64,000 nucleotides of DNA from Hypholoma sublateritium FD-334 SS-4 (lineage: Eukaryota; Basidiomycota; Agaricomycetes; Agaricales; Strophariaceae): contig KN817618.1 of assembly GCA_000827495.1 (NCBI GenBank), positions 1 to 64,000 on the forward strand, in the 5' to 3' direction. Positions 49,086 to 60,762 of the stretch are shown here, piece by piece. How positions within the stretch are numbered: the first letter of the stretch is position 1; the number at the start of each line of letters is the position of its first letter. A program made the position numbers and the translations under genes. A model generated the notes under the pieces. It had not been told where the DNA came from. It did no database searches and saw only the letters and a program-made list of their open reading frames with translations.

Positions 49086-50073
49086 ATGAAACCGGCATTC
49101 ATTCTGAGCCTAGCGCTGCTAGCAAGCAATGGGTCTGCGCACTGTGAGAGCGACAATACTTATATTCTGCCCATTCCCACTGTTGCTTATTCTCGTTTCT
49201 TCAAGACATCTTTCAGACCCTGATCGCAGGTTCAAAGACATCGAAGTTGGCCGTTCGTGTGCCGGGAGAGAATTCGCCTGTAAAGAACTACACCAGCGTC
49301 GATATTACGTGCAATGTTAACATCAGCAATGCGACCGAAACGGTGTCTGTATCTGCGGGAAGCGTCGTAGGATTCGAGCTCGGCGAGGGAAAAAGGATAT
49401 ATCACCCTGGCCCGATTACGATGTATCTAGGGAAGGCGCCAGGGAAGGCCGCCCATTGGAATGGCACGGGGAAGGCATGGTTCAAGGCGAGAGACTAATT
49501 TTGTACTGATTTGCTGCTGCCAGGGCTAATAATAAGTCTGGCCGAAGTAGATTGCTGAGTGGGGAGCGACGTTCAGTCCATTTGGATTCGAGACCCTCAA
49601 CAAGAACGTGTTCACGGCGAACATCCCATCAGACATCCCTTCGGGCGAGGTGAGCATTTTTCCTGCTTTATCACCGCATAAGTACAATTTCATTCGACAT
49701 TCGTTGCAAGTACCTTGTGCGGATGGAGCAAATTGCGCTGCATATTCCTGGATCGCCCGAATTCTTTGTCGGCTGCGCACAGATCAAAATAACCGGCGGT
49801 GGATCGGGAAGCCCGACCAAGGTGTCGATCCCAGGATACTTGACGTACCAAGGTGTGTCACATTCTATCCGCGCATCTACGCAAGTGGTCGCTAATTCTG
49901 CCGACAACGTGGAAGATCCTGAGCTCTTGGTCGATATTTATTGGCCCATCCCGACGGAGTACACAGTGAGCCGCTCGTTGACGTTGTGGTACGTTTTCTG
50001 ACTCTCCGTCATGCAGGTACCCGGACCTCCAGTCTATCGAGCCAGAAAATCCCCCAGAGACTTTTTCTGGTGA
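49086..50073 (+). CDS. AA9 lytic polysaccharide monooxygenase
   Basis: Six exons (49086-49143, 49206-49486, 49551-49649, 49711-49852, 49916-49965, 50017-50073) sum to 228 residues. An 18-residue signal peptide (ending NGSA) exposes His19 as the mature N-terminus, HYIFQ, the first copper ligand. The second ligand is the His in RIYHPGPITMYLGKAPG. Further family landmarks are AHWNGTGKAWFKIAEWG, FTANIPSDIPSGEYLVRMEQ, ALHIPGSPEFFVGCAQIKI, SIPGYL and VDIYWPIPTEYT. AA9 enzymes cleave cellulose or other beta-glucans oxidatively outside the cell. Unusual: the Q-x-Y pair before the Cys in normal AA9 (outer-sphere Gln and axial Tyr) is E-x-F here, and the loop before it is short. Intron 2 begins with GC (AAG|GCGAGA) rather than GT. 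There is no CBM1; the chain ends soon after VPGPPVYRA. Confidence 0.88.
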
Positions 50074-50801
50074 AGGCGCGAGATCGAATAACGAGAATAA
50101 ATACGTGCAAATTGTGGAGTCTGTGGTCCTGTTTGTAGTGTAAGGGGAATTCCAGGGTTTTCCATACGCTTTTTACACTTTAGCCACGCCCAATCCTCAT
50201 GTTACCAGCTCGGTAAAGATCCCCCCCCCCCGAAATGTGACGCCAGGATCCTCGTGTTTTCTTTCGAGAACCTCGCAGTGGCAGTGAGTCCGCAGTCTTG
50301 AGAAGGGAGTCAAGGCGTAAAACACGCCGAGTTAGGCCGTGCAACTTGGCTATTCCAGGTGGTTGTCGAGATTTTTGTCTGCCCCGAGTGCATCCTGCTA
50401 TTTGCGCAGCAGCGGCACTGCTTTGCGATGCACAGGTCAGAATTGGGTCAGAATCTACCTCTGCAGTAATTGGTTTCGAGGAAAGCCAAGCAAGATAGCT
50501 TGGCACTGATAATGACAAGTTGCAGCCAAGAAACCAGCTTGTGTACGTTGTAACTCGCGCTCGACGATGGCCAGTGACTGTTGTGGAGAGGAGGTCAAGA
50601 GGAGATCGCGGAGGCCAGAATAAGATTAGTCATGGAGGACCGAGCACAGCCTTCCCACACTGGGCCACAACCAATTGTAAGCAGCTCCATATACCCAACG
50701 TTTCGGTGTTTCCACCACCACCACTCTTTTGCAACTAACCCACATCTCTATCCTTCAGTCCAACCCTTTCTCAACGTCCAGCAACCGGCTTGCAGGCAGC
50801 G
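50074..50801. other. Intergenic region
   Basis: No gene is seen. A run of ten C at about 50220-50231 is the only striking feature. It probably contains the terminator of AA9 and the promoter of the TVP38-like gene. Confidence 0.5.
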
Positions 50802-52719
50802 ATGAATGTACAATCACACGAATTCAGGCCGCCGAACATGATGTCAACCGCCGGATACCCGCCAGCCCAAGGCCAGCTATACCCCAACAGCGCGGCCCAA
50901 TCGACAACGACTTTCGACACGAAAAGCCCTCAGGACCCGCGCATGCTGTCAAGAACGCCAAGTCCGACGCCCAGTGAACAGAAAGAGCTCGACACAGGCG
51001 CAGTTGATTGGAAGACGATATCAAAGCCTAAATTTTGGCTCAGGAAGGAATGGATATGTGCGTAGCTCGTCCCGTCAGATCGCTGGAAGCTCATGTCTCC
51101 CAGGGTATTATGTGGCGCTCGTCCTCATTCTTATAATTACCGCACTTGTAACAATATTCCACACGCAAATCGTGCATGCATTATCGCCCGTAACAAAATG
51201 GTTACACGGGTGCGTCGTTCACTTCTCCTCTTTTCGTATATCTGACTCTCTGTATCGCACAGTCTCAAATTCGGGTGGCTCGTCCCTATTGGCGTATTGT
51301 TTGTGCTATCGTTCCCCCCGGCAAGTACGCTGGAGCTTTCATGCTCATTAATGCTGATGTTGGCCAATTTCAGCTATTTGGGCATGAAATCGTTGCCATT
51401 TTATGCGGCCTCGTGTGGGGATTATGGATAGGATTTGGGATCGTTGCTGCTGGAACGTTTATAGGCGAAGTGGGCAACTTTTAGTGCGTAACTGCCTCTG
51501 GTCGCTGGACTAGGCTGACATATTGCGACAGCGCATTCAAATACTGCTGCCGAGCTCGAGGACTGAAGATGGAAAGGACAAAGATTACTTACGCCTGTCT
51601 GGCCCGGGTTGTACGAGATGGAGGGTTTAAGATTGCCCTCATTGCTCGCCTAAGTGCGATCCCTGGTCATTGTGAGTGTAAATGTTATCGTATCCCTTCC
51701 TTTCTAAACGATGTCTTCAGTCACCACCGCTATCTTCTCAACATGTGGTATGGGAATCCTGGTTTTCTGCCTCGCCGCTATTCTTTCCCTGCCAAAGCAG
51801 TTCATCACTGTCTACTTGGGCGTAATTCTGGAAGGGAACAACAAAGACACGAAGAGCAAAATCATCAGCGACTCTGTCCTTGCTCTAACGTTCATCATCA
51901 CGATTGTCGCTATGTGGTACATATATCACCAAATGAACAAGGTCAAGCCGTTAGTCATTTATGACCGACGTAAAGCCCGGTAAGTAGCATTCATCAGTCC
52001 AGGCGGATGATTCTGACTCTGATTACAGCCAAGCTAAATTGCTAAGAAGCACGTCGTCGGCACATCAAGCTGAAGCATCCGGCTCCACTGTAAACATGGT
52101 CTACGGTCACAACATCTCAGACTCGGATATCCCGCTCACCGCAGAGCAACAATGGCATGCGCGGCAAAAAGCTGCCGCCTACGACTCCGACCCCGAGGTC
52201 AACCAAATCTACGCCCCGAAGCCCCTCGCGAACAACGAGGTTTTCCTGCCCCTGAACAACCCCCGGGACATCGAGGAGAGCGGTAGCCACGGGCGGAACG
52301 ATAGCACGTACTCCGTTGCCTGGGAACCGCAGTCTCAGCAGCCCGGCCGTGGCTACGCTACCCCGCCCACGTCACAACCCCCCTATAACCAGCGGCCTAA
52401 TTTCCAGGTCGATGTTGGGCAGACCCCGACGCAGGCAGCGTTCGTCAACGCGCCCGGCGCCCGGCACCCCGGGCCGCAAGCGCACGAGCCGCAGTCGCCC
52501 TTCGACGACGCGTATGGGGGATACCGGGTGCCCTCGCCGCCTGTGGCTGGCCACGGTATGCACTACCAGGAGCGGACCGACGCGACATTCGCCACCGCAC
52601 TCAGCGGGTCGCCGAAGGAGCACCACGACGACCTGCCCAACCCATATGTTCAACCAAGTATCCGACAGGTGTCGCCGGCGCCACCTGGCTACCAGTATTC
52701 ACAGGGCCCACTCCGATGA
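50802..52719 (+). CDS. TVP38: Golgi membrane protein of the TVP38/TMEM64 (VTT) family
   Basis: Seven or more exons. The N-terminal ~85 residues are hydrophilic (start MNVQSHEFRPP). Membrane segments follow: YYVALVLILIITALVTIF, FGWLVPIGVLFVLSF and IVAILCGLVWGLWIGFGIVA. The family signature comes next: AGTFIGEVGNF-YAFKYCCRARG, ARVVRDGGFKIALIARLSAIPGHFTTAIF, then GILVFCLAAILSLPKQFITVYLG and a last segment LALTFIITIVAMWYIY. A long, disordered, proline-rich cytosolic tail of about 230 residues ends at 52719. In yeast, Tvp38 resides in Tlg2-containing Golgi vesicles; related VTT proteins scramble lipids. The intron after LSFPP starts with GCAAGT (51321), a GC-AG intron. The tail is longer than in yeast but this is common in basidiomycetes. 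Confidence 0.92.
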
Positions 52720-53244
52720 GCCATTGCGATACATATCATCGTTACCGCGCTTTTTTGTAAATTATTTTGAAACACAGCGACGCGTTCGCTGTTCTACCAG
52801 GACATTTATGATTTCTGCACTTCCTATTAGCATCATTATAATACCATCGATTGGAGCTATCGACTGTAGAATAATGCAGGATACCATGTACAACCTACCA
52901 AGCACACTGCGGAAGAGCAAATACTACTAGTGGACTGGAAGGTTCCGTCACTTCGTCTACTAATTCCGATACGTGTAATTTGTGTAGTACGTTTCGCGCG
53001 TCAGTAACATTATCATCTAGTATGACCCGAGAAGAGGTTATAAACAGCTGAGTCAAAATATGTACCTGACAAGCAGCCACCGAATGTAGCTTGCAATTGG
53101 AGTAAATGCAGCTCGCAAAGCTAGCTGCAGCGATGGGGAGAACGGGATTTGCCGAGGTGTGTGAAGATGATATCACTTGCCAGCTTACGCCACTGCATCT
53201 TCCTTTGTCAATTGTTATCGACCTCATCGCCCAAGGCGAAAATA
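52720..53244. other. Intergenic region
   Basis: Holds the 3' end of the TVP38-like transcript and the promoter of the next gene. A frame opens at 53149 ahead of the chosen start (53245) in the same phase, so a longer N-terminus is possible but looks less likely. Nothing else is seen. Confidence 0.5.
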
Positions 53245-56200
53245 ATGGAGGGCGATGCTGCTACAGGCAAGTCTAAGATGTTCACCGATGGAGATTGGCT
53301 CCAGGTAGACGACCTTCCTCGGCCATTCGACGCTGTGAGCGGGCAACTGGCCTCGTTGGGCGCCCTCTCCGTCGATGACTTCTTGTCCAACACGGGCGCG
53401 ACCCTTGCGGCGTACGATACATCGTTCAACGTACAGAATACACAGGAGCAAATCGATTCTGAGAAGGAGAAAGAGGCTGAAACCGAGAAAGAAAAGGATG
53501 TGGAGAATGACTCCAAGCAAGACGATGAGCTCGAGGACCTCAAAGCCAGCCCCCAGAAAAACCCCAAAAGCTACGTCTCGCACCTGCGCCAAGCCAGCCA
53601 AAACGTGTTTGGCAGCTCGGAGTGTCTTACTTGGGAGTACTTAGAGGAATCGGAGCCTATTAGTGCGTTATATGCTATTTTACTGCGGCCCTTCGTTGAG
53701 CTCCGGGTTTTGCAGGCAAACAGTGCATCCTGACCATTACGCGCCCCTCGGGAGCGACTCGGTCGTACAAGTCGGATACGGGCTTCACGCGCAGGTCGGA
53801 TGCGAGAGGACAGGCAGCCCAGATCGCCATTGACATGGGCGCCATCGATTTCATCGTCTCAGGCGATTCGGACGCACTGAAAGCGAAAAAGGGACTCCTG
53901 CTCAACCCTTTCAATGTGGAGGTCGACAATCTGGACGCTGTCGAAGCGGTCTCGGCAGATCCTCCCCCGAAGTGGGATCTCGGAGAGGAGCCGCTGAAGC
54001 TTATTGAAGACTGCTGTAAAGAGTGGCGTGCCGGTAGGGTCAAACCGCATTGGGTGGCATACAACGACCCCAAGAACAAAAAAAGTAAGCGCATATATGT
54101 CATATTTGGGGAAACTACTAATAATATCGAACAGAACAGGGAGCGGCCCTGCGCATCTCATTGAATGCACACGTCTTTCGTTCCTATTCCATCGATCCAA
54201 CGCATAACAGCCTCAAACAGGCAAAAATTGCATGTGCGAGATCAGCTCTCAATGACGGTGTCCTTGATTTCATTAAATACGGAAATGGTCAAACGGAGCC
54301 CGCAAAAGTACCTGAAGGTGAACATGAAGACGCGCACGATGCTTCAAGAGATACGCCTCCGCCATCGCTAAAAGGTGTCACCTTGCAAGAGTTCTACGAC
54401 ACTTTACCCCAGCCATTCCCTGAAGAAGTAGGAGAAGCATCTGCTGCTGAAATCAACGCACCTGCTTGGTTGAACATCACCCTCCAATCCGCCAGAGGAG
54501 GCCGCCTCGTTTCGAAATTTACGCCTGTACTAGACAGCATACATCGATGTAAGTCGAAGCGTTTTTTATCGGCGTCAAAGCTTGGTTGACCACTACTTAA
54601 GTGCATGGGTCCATTCTTCGAATTGAAAGGCCAGAAGAAACAAGAACCTATCTTGTCGACCCTCAGTTTCCTAAGCGTTCGGATGCAAAGTCTGCCGTCT
54701 GCCTGTTGGCCATGTCTCAGGGTGTAGGAGACTATATTCGCGGGCTGAAAGAGGCGGCCGAAAACAAGTTGCCTGCTGACAGACGGAAGTTGGCAAATGA
54801 AAAGCTTCTTCAGGTCCTCGCTTCTGAATATAGTAAAGTCCGCCAGGGAAATCGTCTTATCTTCGCATTCACAAATGAACGAGACGGTGAGCTAATATCG
54901 AGTTCTTTATAATGATTACCTGCTAATGTCAGCTTGGCTTTAGCGTTCGGATGCTCAGTTAAAGCTGATGTGTCCTCCGACGCCAGTAAACCAGATGTTC
55001 GCGAATACTCGGTGAAAAATGAATATCGGACTAAGGCTGATGCTAAAGCTGCTGTGGCTTGCCATGCTGCTGAACAGGGCTTGGTCGATCTCATGCGTTT
55101 CAGAGGTGCTCCACCGCCTCCCGATTATGTGCCTTTCTGGGAAGCGCAGATGAACGGGGACGGGGACACCTATGTCCCTAAACGCAAAGAACCTGAACGC
55201 GACTTGGACGGCGAAGGCCGCGACCGTAAGAAACGCAAGAGAGGTAATAATGGGTCCGACGCAGATGACGCTCCTAGCAAGCCGGCTCCACCGAAGTACA
55301 CACTACCTTTCGCCCCCAGCTTGCCGCCAAAGCCAGTGACTGTGATGCCGCCTAGTACCTTCTCTTCGAAAGATCGCTGGAAAGGGCCTCGTGCGACTGG
55401 ATCCAGAGGTCTTGGTCCAACCAACGATTTTGCTCCGGCATTGCGTTCGGTTGGCCAAGACCGGTCTGGAAGCAGAAGCGGAGGCATCTCACACTCCCCG
55501 CAGGCCTACTATCCTTCGGGCACCTCGTCCCCTCCTGCGTCGCGTAATCCTCCTCCTCGTATGCATGCTCATGCACCGTATTATGACGATCAGAAGGATT
55601 ACAGACCCGGGCCGGGATATCAAGGCGCTCATGGATATGACCGTGCTGATTCCTACAGAGATGCCTATCCCGCATACCCGTCTCCGCCTTCGCAGAGTCA
55701 CTACCATGGTAGCGGTTACCGCTCTCCTCCGCCGCCTCCTCCGCCACCTTCTGTGCTCCCACCGCCTCCTCCTCCTCCGCCGCCGCCGCCGCCGCCAACA
55801 CAACCGCCTCCGCAACACTACCCTGGCTACTATGGCACTGCCCCTGCAGCTTCGCCTCCTGTCCCGCATTCGCCGTACCCATATTCGTACCAACCGCATT
55901 ATCCACTTCAATACCCACATGCTCCGCCTTATCCTGGCACCTACTCTCCTCATCCACCTGTGATGTATTCACCACCACCGCCACCCCCGCACGCGATGTC
56001 CCATGGGCATCCCGTTCATCCAGCGAGCGATCCCTACTCCTATCCTCCTGCCGGATATCACCATCCTCCTTACCCCCCTGGTTCGCCTCCACCTCCGCTG
56101 TCTCCTCCTCGCTATTCACATCATGTCTCTTATCCATCTCATCCTGTCGACGTCGGGTCATACGAGCCGGGCCGACAGGCAGCGAACAATCGGCGACGAC

Positions 56201-56844
56201 ACAGTACCGTTGCTGATTTTCGCACTCGTGAAGAGTATCCCTCCATAGCAGCTAATAACAACAATCAGTATGACGGTAAGACGCCACCTCCGCCAGTGGT
56301 GCCAAGTACAGTACCTGATAACGACAGACGGGTTCAGGCATCAAATGAGCAGCCTCGAGGTGGGTACATTCATGAATCGTCTTGAATTTAGGCCGCATGA
56401 TATTGATATTTGATACAAGACGAGTCATCTCTAAAACACCTACCGCCATCCGCCCATGACTCGGAACCACCCTTAAGGTCTGGAGGAACTTCTACACCTC
56501 TCCCTGCCAAATTATTTAATGATACACCCAATAACGCTGAAGCGAGCCCTGAACAACCGAGCTTGCGAGCGTTATATGGTAGGCTGCTGATACAATATGA
56601 ATATGTGCAAAAGCTGATCGGCAATGGTTTTTTTTCAGCTTTCTGCGCCAAGGAGAAGATTTCTAAACCTGACTTCTTTCATGAAGTCGTTCCAGGGAGC
56701 GAGAACGCTAAAAAGTACAAGGTCTGGGCTGAAAAGGATTCGCATCGGCTGGAGCTGCCTAATCAGTTCTCGAGTGTGGAGGAGGGCTACGAGAAGTTGT
56801 CGAAGCGCGTACTTATTTGGGAGCGCCGCCGGCTCCAGCAGTAA
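53245..56844 (+). CDS. Large protein with four dsRBD-like repeats and proline-rich region
   Basis: Six exons (53245-53662, 53716-54084, 54135-54548, 54602-54886, 54944-56359, 56420-56844) sum to 1,108 residues. After an acidic, coiled-coil-like stretch (EKEKEAETEKEKD) come four related units: CILTITRPSG..RSDARGQAAQIAIDMGAIDFI; ALRISLNAHVFR..QAKIACARSALNDGVLDFI; SILRIERPEE..SDAKSAVCLLAMSQGVGDYI; CSVKADVSSD..KADAKAAVACHAAEQGLVDLM. Each has beta-strand-like residues, then (S/A)DA(K/R)xxA..A..xGxxD, the layout of a double-stranded RNA-binding fold, although lysines typical of RNA contact are few. A basic patch (RKKRKRGNN) and about 300 residues rich in Pro and Tyr follow, with runs of prolines, then a conserved-looking helical end (LIQYEYVQKLIGNGFF; KVWAEKDSHRLELP). 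Function is unknown; RNA or RNP binding is an inference. Confidence 0.8.
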
Positions 56845-57115
56845 TGTTGCTCATGTGAGGATGCTTGGTACCTGCTCTGCCCTTTGCTTTCTGCTTTCGA
56901 TTTTTCCAGATGTCTTGTATATGTTCTGTATCATTATCTCCACTGTATGCGCAAAGATGAGGCAGTGCCTTAACCATTAACAGTTTGGATGCTCATAATT
57001 GTTCAGACGCAACAGAATTAGCACGCATTCGGCAGTCACGCGGAGCCAGTTTGCCTGCTTGATGATTAATCTTGCTCTATTCTGGAAAACGAAGACGCCT
57101 ACCTTTCTATCTGCG

Positions 57116-58225
57116 ATGGGACTGAAGGCGACATACGACAAGCAGGGGTACGTGATCATACCAGGTCTGATCCAGCCAGAGGAATGGGATCGTCTCGAGA
57201 GCGCGTGTCAGCGCGTTATCGTGCGCACCCGGGATGGGTTTTGGCCGCATCGGCGGACACTTGGCAGCCAATTCCCCCCGTATGACAGCAAACACCCAGA
57301 CTCGTGGGGCGTGCAACACCTCATGCACCCGGATTTGCAAGAGGCGTCGTTTGTGGAGTGGTACACGTCCCCTGTTCTTCTGGAGGCGGTGAAGGAGCTG
57401 TTGGGATGCGAAGAAGGCGATTTGCAGATGGGTGAGTCCTCCTTGATGCTTGGAGATGGATGTTGATAGCATGTCTCTCGGTTCATCACTAGAGCTTCTC
57501 AATCTTCTTATAAACCCTATTTCACATGATTTCGCTTTGCGGTGGCACCGTGACGATATACCTGAAGATGCTTCGATGGAAGATGAACAAATTGGACTCA
57601 GCAACTGGCGTTATGGGGTATGTTCTGGTAGCTACTGTTCGCAAGTGAGAGATAAGCGCTGAACCCCTTCGTCAATACTAGGTTCAATGGAATACGTACG
57701 GCTCTTGCTTCTCTTGATTACTGATTTAAACAGTACTTATCATCTTACGCGCAGAGCTTTATACACCGATTCCTGTCTCTTCGTTGTACCGGGATCTCAT
57801 AAAATCCCTAGAACTGAACTACAACGTGAATTATCGTCGGGACAAATTCCAGAAAGCCCACTGGAGATGCCCGAGTCCATTTGCCTAGTCCTCAAGCGTC
57901 GGTTTGATTCCGTCTTGATGACACAGATAGATGACTTATCTTTGTTTCAGCGGGCGAGTCCGTGTTCTATAACTCCAATATCCTGCACTGCGCCGTGTAC
58001 AATTCAAAGGAACAGAGGGCGACCCTCCATGGATGCATTGGTGATATTCGTGGGGGGTTTTCTCGGGCGAGGAATATTCTCCAGCACGGTCTTAGCTGGA
58101 TGAAGGGCCCAGCCTTCGCGCAGACACTTCCAGAGGGCCCCGCAAGGATGATGCTCAAGAACCTCATTGTAATGTACGACAGCACTCCACCGGAGACATT
58201 GAGTAAATATTCTTTGAAGAATTAA
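57116..58225 (+). CDS. Phytanoyl-CoA dioxygenase (PhyH) family protein
   Basis: Five exons (57116-57431, 57493-57617, 57682-57695, 57755-57897, 57951-58225) sum to 290 residues. The start is MGLKATYDKQGYVIIPGLI; an in-frame ATG further upstream exists but the family begins here. Iron-binding residues are WHRDDI (His and Asp of HxD) and the later ILHCAVYN (His), followed by QRATLHG with the Arg that holds 2-oxoglutarate. Also seen: DSCLFVVPGSHKIPR and LKPGESVFYNSN. Exon 3 is only 14 bases. The enzyme type is an Fe(II)/2-oxoglutarate oxygenase; members hydroxylate lipids or small molecules, and the substrate here is not evident. All metal ligands are present. Confidence 0.9.
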
Positions 58226-58530
58226 TGATTTATGGGCCGCGGATTTTTTCTTGCAGGCGCTATACCACTGGTGTATAGGGGGAGCGCACCTGGAATCTCT
58301 CTGCGATTTGCGTGCGGCGTTTTTGGTTTGCTTTTGGTGCGCTTCCAATGCGCTTCCGAAAGAAAATTTTCGGGAAATGTACAAGTTACGTGTAAGGTTG
58401 GTAGCGTAAAGTGTTAATCGCGTTCTTCCAGCGTTTCGGGTTCAATTCAAAAAGTTGAAGAGTCCACTTTAGTCAAGCTTGAGCTTGAGCTTGAATTTGG
58501 CTTGGAGTCAATTGTCTCGAATCGGGTCTT

Positions 58531-58551
58531 CCAATTAGTCACAGTCACGTG
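58531..58551 (+). promoter_or_regulatory. CCAAT box and CACGTG E-box upstream of SUMO
   Basis: CCAAT at 58531-58535 and the palindromic CACGTG at 58546-58551 lie about 115-130 bases before the SUMO start at 58664, typical positions for the CCAAT-binding complex and bHLH factors. The pairing is suggestive, not proven. A GAGCTT tandem lies just upstream near 58475-58495. Confidence 0.45.
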
Positions 58552-58663
58552 ACAGCGCGTCAACTGTGTAACGCTATCCATTGAGTTGTGGCTTGCCTCG
58601 TTGCCTTTTCACCTTACATTTCCAGCTCACATCCATCCAGCCCATATTTCGCGACACGGAGCC

Positions 58664-59275
58664 ATGTCAAACGAACCAGAAGATGTCAAGCCAAAACTGA
58701 ACCTAAACATCTCCTATGATGGAACCCGTGCGTCGCATAGCCGACCTTTTTCACTTGACGCGTAGGACTGATGGGCAAGGAACCATAAACGTTCTCTTTC
58801 TCTCATGCACTTAGAGATAACCGTTAAGGTTAAGACTAACATGAAATTTGCGAAGATATTCGAGGCTGCCGAGGTGAGTCATCTGCTGCCTGCTATGAAG
58901 GGTTGTAGTTGAACGTCTCTGCCCCTTTCAAATGTAGAAACGATTCGGCAAGGAACCTGGTGCGCCCTGAATCCGAGAGCTCACCTTCTCGTCTACTCAT
59001 TTATGCCACCCTCACCTCCCAACCTTTGGTCTTCAGGGACGTTCAAATTCACGTACGATGGACAGCGAGTGAACAAAGATGACACGCCGGCAGGGGTGCG
59101 TCGTATGCCTCTGGTCTCCTTAAATCTCTCTTACAAAAATATAAACAGCTCTCGATGGAGGACGGAGACCAGATCGACGCGTTCTTGGAGCAGGTGAGGC
59201 ACATCCAAACGTTTTGTTGCGATTTTGTTGACAGTTACTCTTTTGCAGCTGGGCGGTGGTTCCTCTACAATATGA
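58664..59275 (+). CDS. SMT3: SUMO (small ubiquitin-like modifier) precursor
   Basis: Six small exons (58664-58727, 58815-58873, 58938-58959, 59037-59095, 59149-59193, 59249-59275) sum to 91 residues. The chain starts MSNEPEDVKPKLNLNISYDG and has ITVKVKTNMKFAKIFEAAE, KRFGKEPG, TFKFTYDGQRVNKDDTPAG and LSMEDGDQIDAFLEQLGGG. This is the SUMO fold's usual order. The GG after QL is the processing site; the tail GSSTI (or SSTI) would be removed by a SUMO protease before attachment to target lysines by the E1/E2 system, mainly in the nucleus. Splice sites are GT-AG throughout. Length fits the family. An inverted-repeat transposon fragment begins 100 bases after the stop, in the likely 3' untranslated region. 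Confidence 0.95.
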
Positions 59276-59375
59276 ACCTAATCCGATTTTGCCACCACCT
59301 ACAATTGCTATTTGTATTTCTATCATAATCAGCTCTCACTATAAGGTCATCAAGTACCGCAGCCTCCATTCATTA

Positions 59376-59545
59376 GGGACGTTCAATTCCGGACGCAGCG
59401 TCGCAGCTGCTGCGACGCTGCGAGCTGCGACCGCTTTGTCATCCAAATTTTCAGTGTCCGCCGGTTAGTTGCGTGTGACCTGATCATCAACAAACAACAG
59501 AGTCACAAACGGCACATGTGGCAACCGGTGCTAACTGATCNTCTC
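59376..59545 (+). mobile_element. Solo left end of a TA-flanked inverted-repeat element
   Basis: The sequence from GGGACGTTCAATTCCGG (59376, preceded by TA) to AACCGGTGCTAACTGATC is an almost exact direct copy of 59790-59957. No right end follows it before the second copy, so it is a truncated or nested copy. Confidence 0.75.
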
Positions 59546-59789
59546 ACACGCCCTTGTTAGACCCAGAAGGGTAACGGACGGGCGAGCGATCATTGCGACA
59601 CTGGCAGGCTTATCCGCTATGACAAAGATGCCATGGTCGCGGGTGCTGCGGGAGCCGTGGACCAGCTAGAGGTCAGGACACGGGGAGAGGTGCGCTGAAG
59701 GCGGTCTCGCCATGACGAGATTAGCCTCCTTTAAATCCAAGTAAACACGTGCCTCCTTTAAGGCGTATTTTGGTAATTGGTAATAAATA

Positions 59790-60357
59790 GGGACGTTCAA
59801 TTCCGGACGCAGCGTCGCAGCTGCTGCGACGCTGCGAGCTGCGACCGCTTTGTCATCCAAGATTTTCAGTGTCCGCCGGTTAGTTGCGTGTGACCTGATC
59901 ATCAACAAACAACAGAGTCACAAACGGCACATGTGGCAACCGGTGCTAACTGATCACGCTCATCGTCTTCCGCGGTTCCCGCCTGTTCCCGCCGCTTGCC
60001 CGCCGCCGTTGGCGCTTGTAGTAAATGCATGATATCTTACCCCAGAACACTGTAAATCTATNAATATCTCTTCACAGTGTATGAAATTCATTATTGGTCA
60101 ATATAGTCTCAAAGCGCCTTGAATATATTCAATATTTTGGCTAAAAGACGAGCTCGCTGTTAGAGACGACGAGCTCAATCACCGCCGCGACAACGAGCTG
60201 ATCAAGAGCATAGTTACCGATATTTGTTTGGCCATGCTTGAAACTGGGGACAGAATGTAACGCGGCCGGCCCGCGGACATTAAAATATTTCTGACAAAGC
60301 AGTCGCAGCTGGCTGCGTCGCTGCAGCTGCGACGCTGCGTCCGGAATTGAACGTCCC
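59790..60357. mobile_element. Miniature inverted-repeat transposon, TA target site
   Basis: Terminal inverted repeats of about 66 bases: the left end from 59790 (GGGACGTTCAATTCCGGACG) and the right end up to 60357 as its reverse complement. TA is present on both outer sides (59788-59789, 60358-60359). The ends hold an inner palindrome of GCAGCGTCGCAGCTG type. No transposase is present in 568 bases. A TA duplication is typical of Tc1/mariner-like elements, so it is probably a non-autonomous derivative; the class is inferred from that alone. Confidence 0.8.
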
Positions 60358-60762
60358 TATTGACCATCAGATCCGCCTACGTACCATTATAGCCAAGGCA
60401 GCAAGTTTCTGCACAATCACTGTACACGATGTTACTCTGTTGAGCTCTGATTTCACAAAACTGTATATAGAATTGGATCTATTTCTCTCTCCTCCCATCC
60501 TTGTCCCATCCTAAAACATGCTCAAGTTTTGCTCTACCTTGGGAGTTGGAATTCATGTGGACAGGTGAGTACGTATTAGTCAGCGACGGCCGCGTTTGAC
60601 TTGGCATTCGACCGAAGACCTTCTTTTGGCCAACTCCCAAAGACCAGTCGCTTGCCAGTCGCACACAGATACTGACGCCTTAACGAATGCTACGCTTATG
60701 CTGGCAGTAAAGAACGATTGATAAACTGGCACCGTACAACTGCGGGATTCAGAGTAGCTTAT

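Noticed and set aside
59037..59052. GGGACGTTCAA-like start of SUMO exon 4 resembles the transposon end found 340 bases downstream
   Set aside because: The match is about 14 bases and the codons encode the conserved SUMO segment TFKFTYDG, so it is better explained as coincidence than as an exonised transposon.
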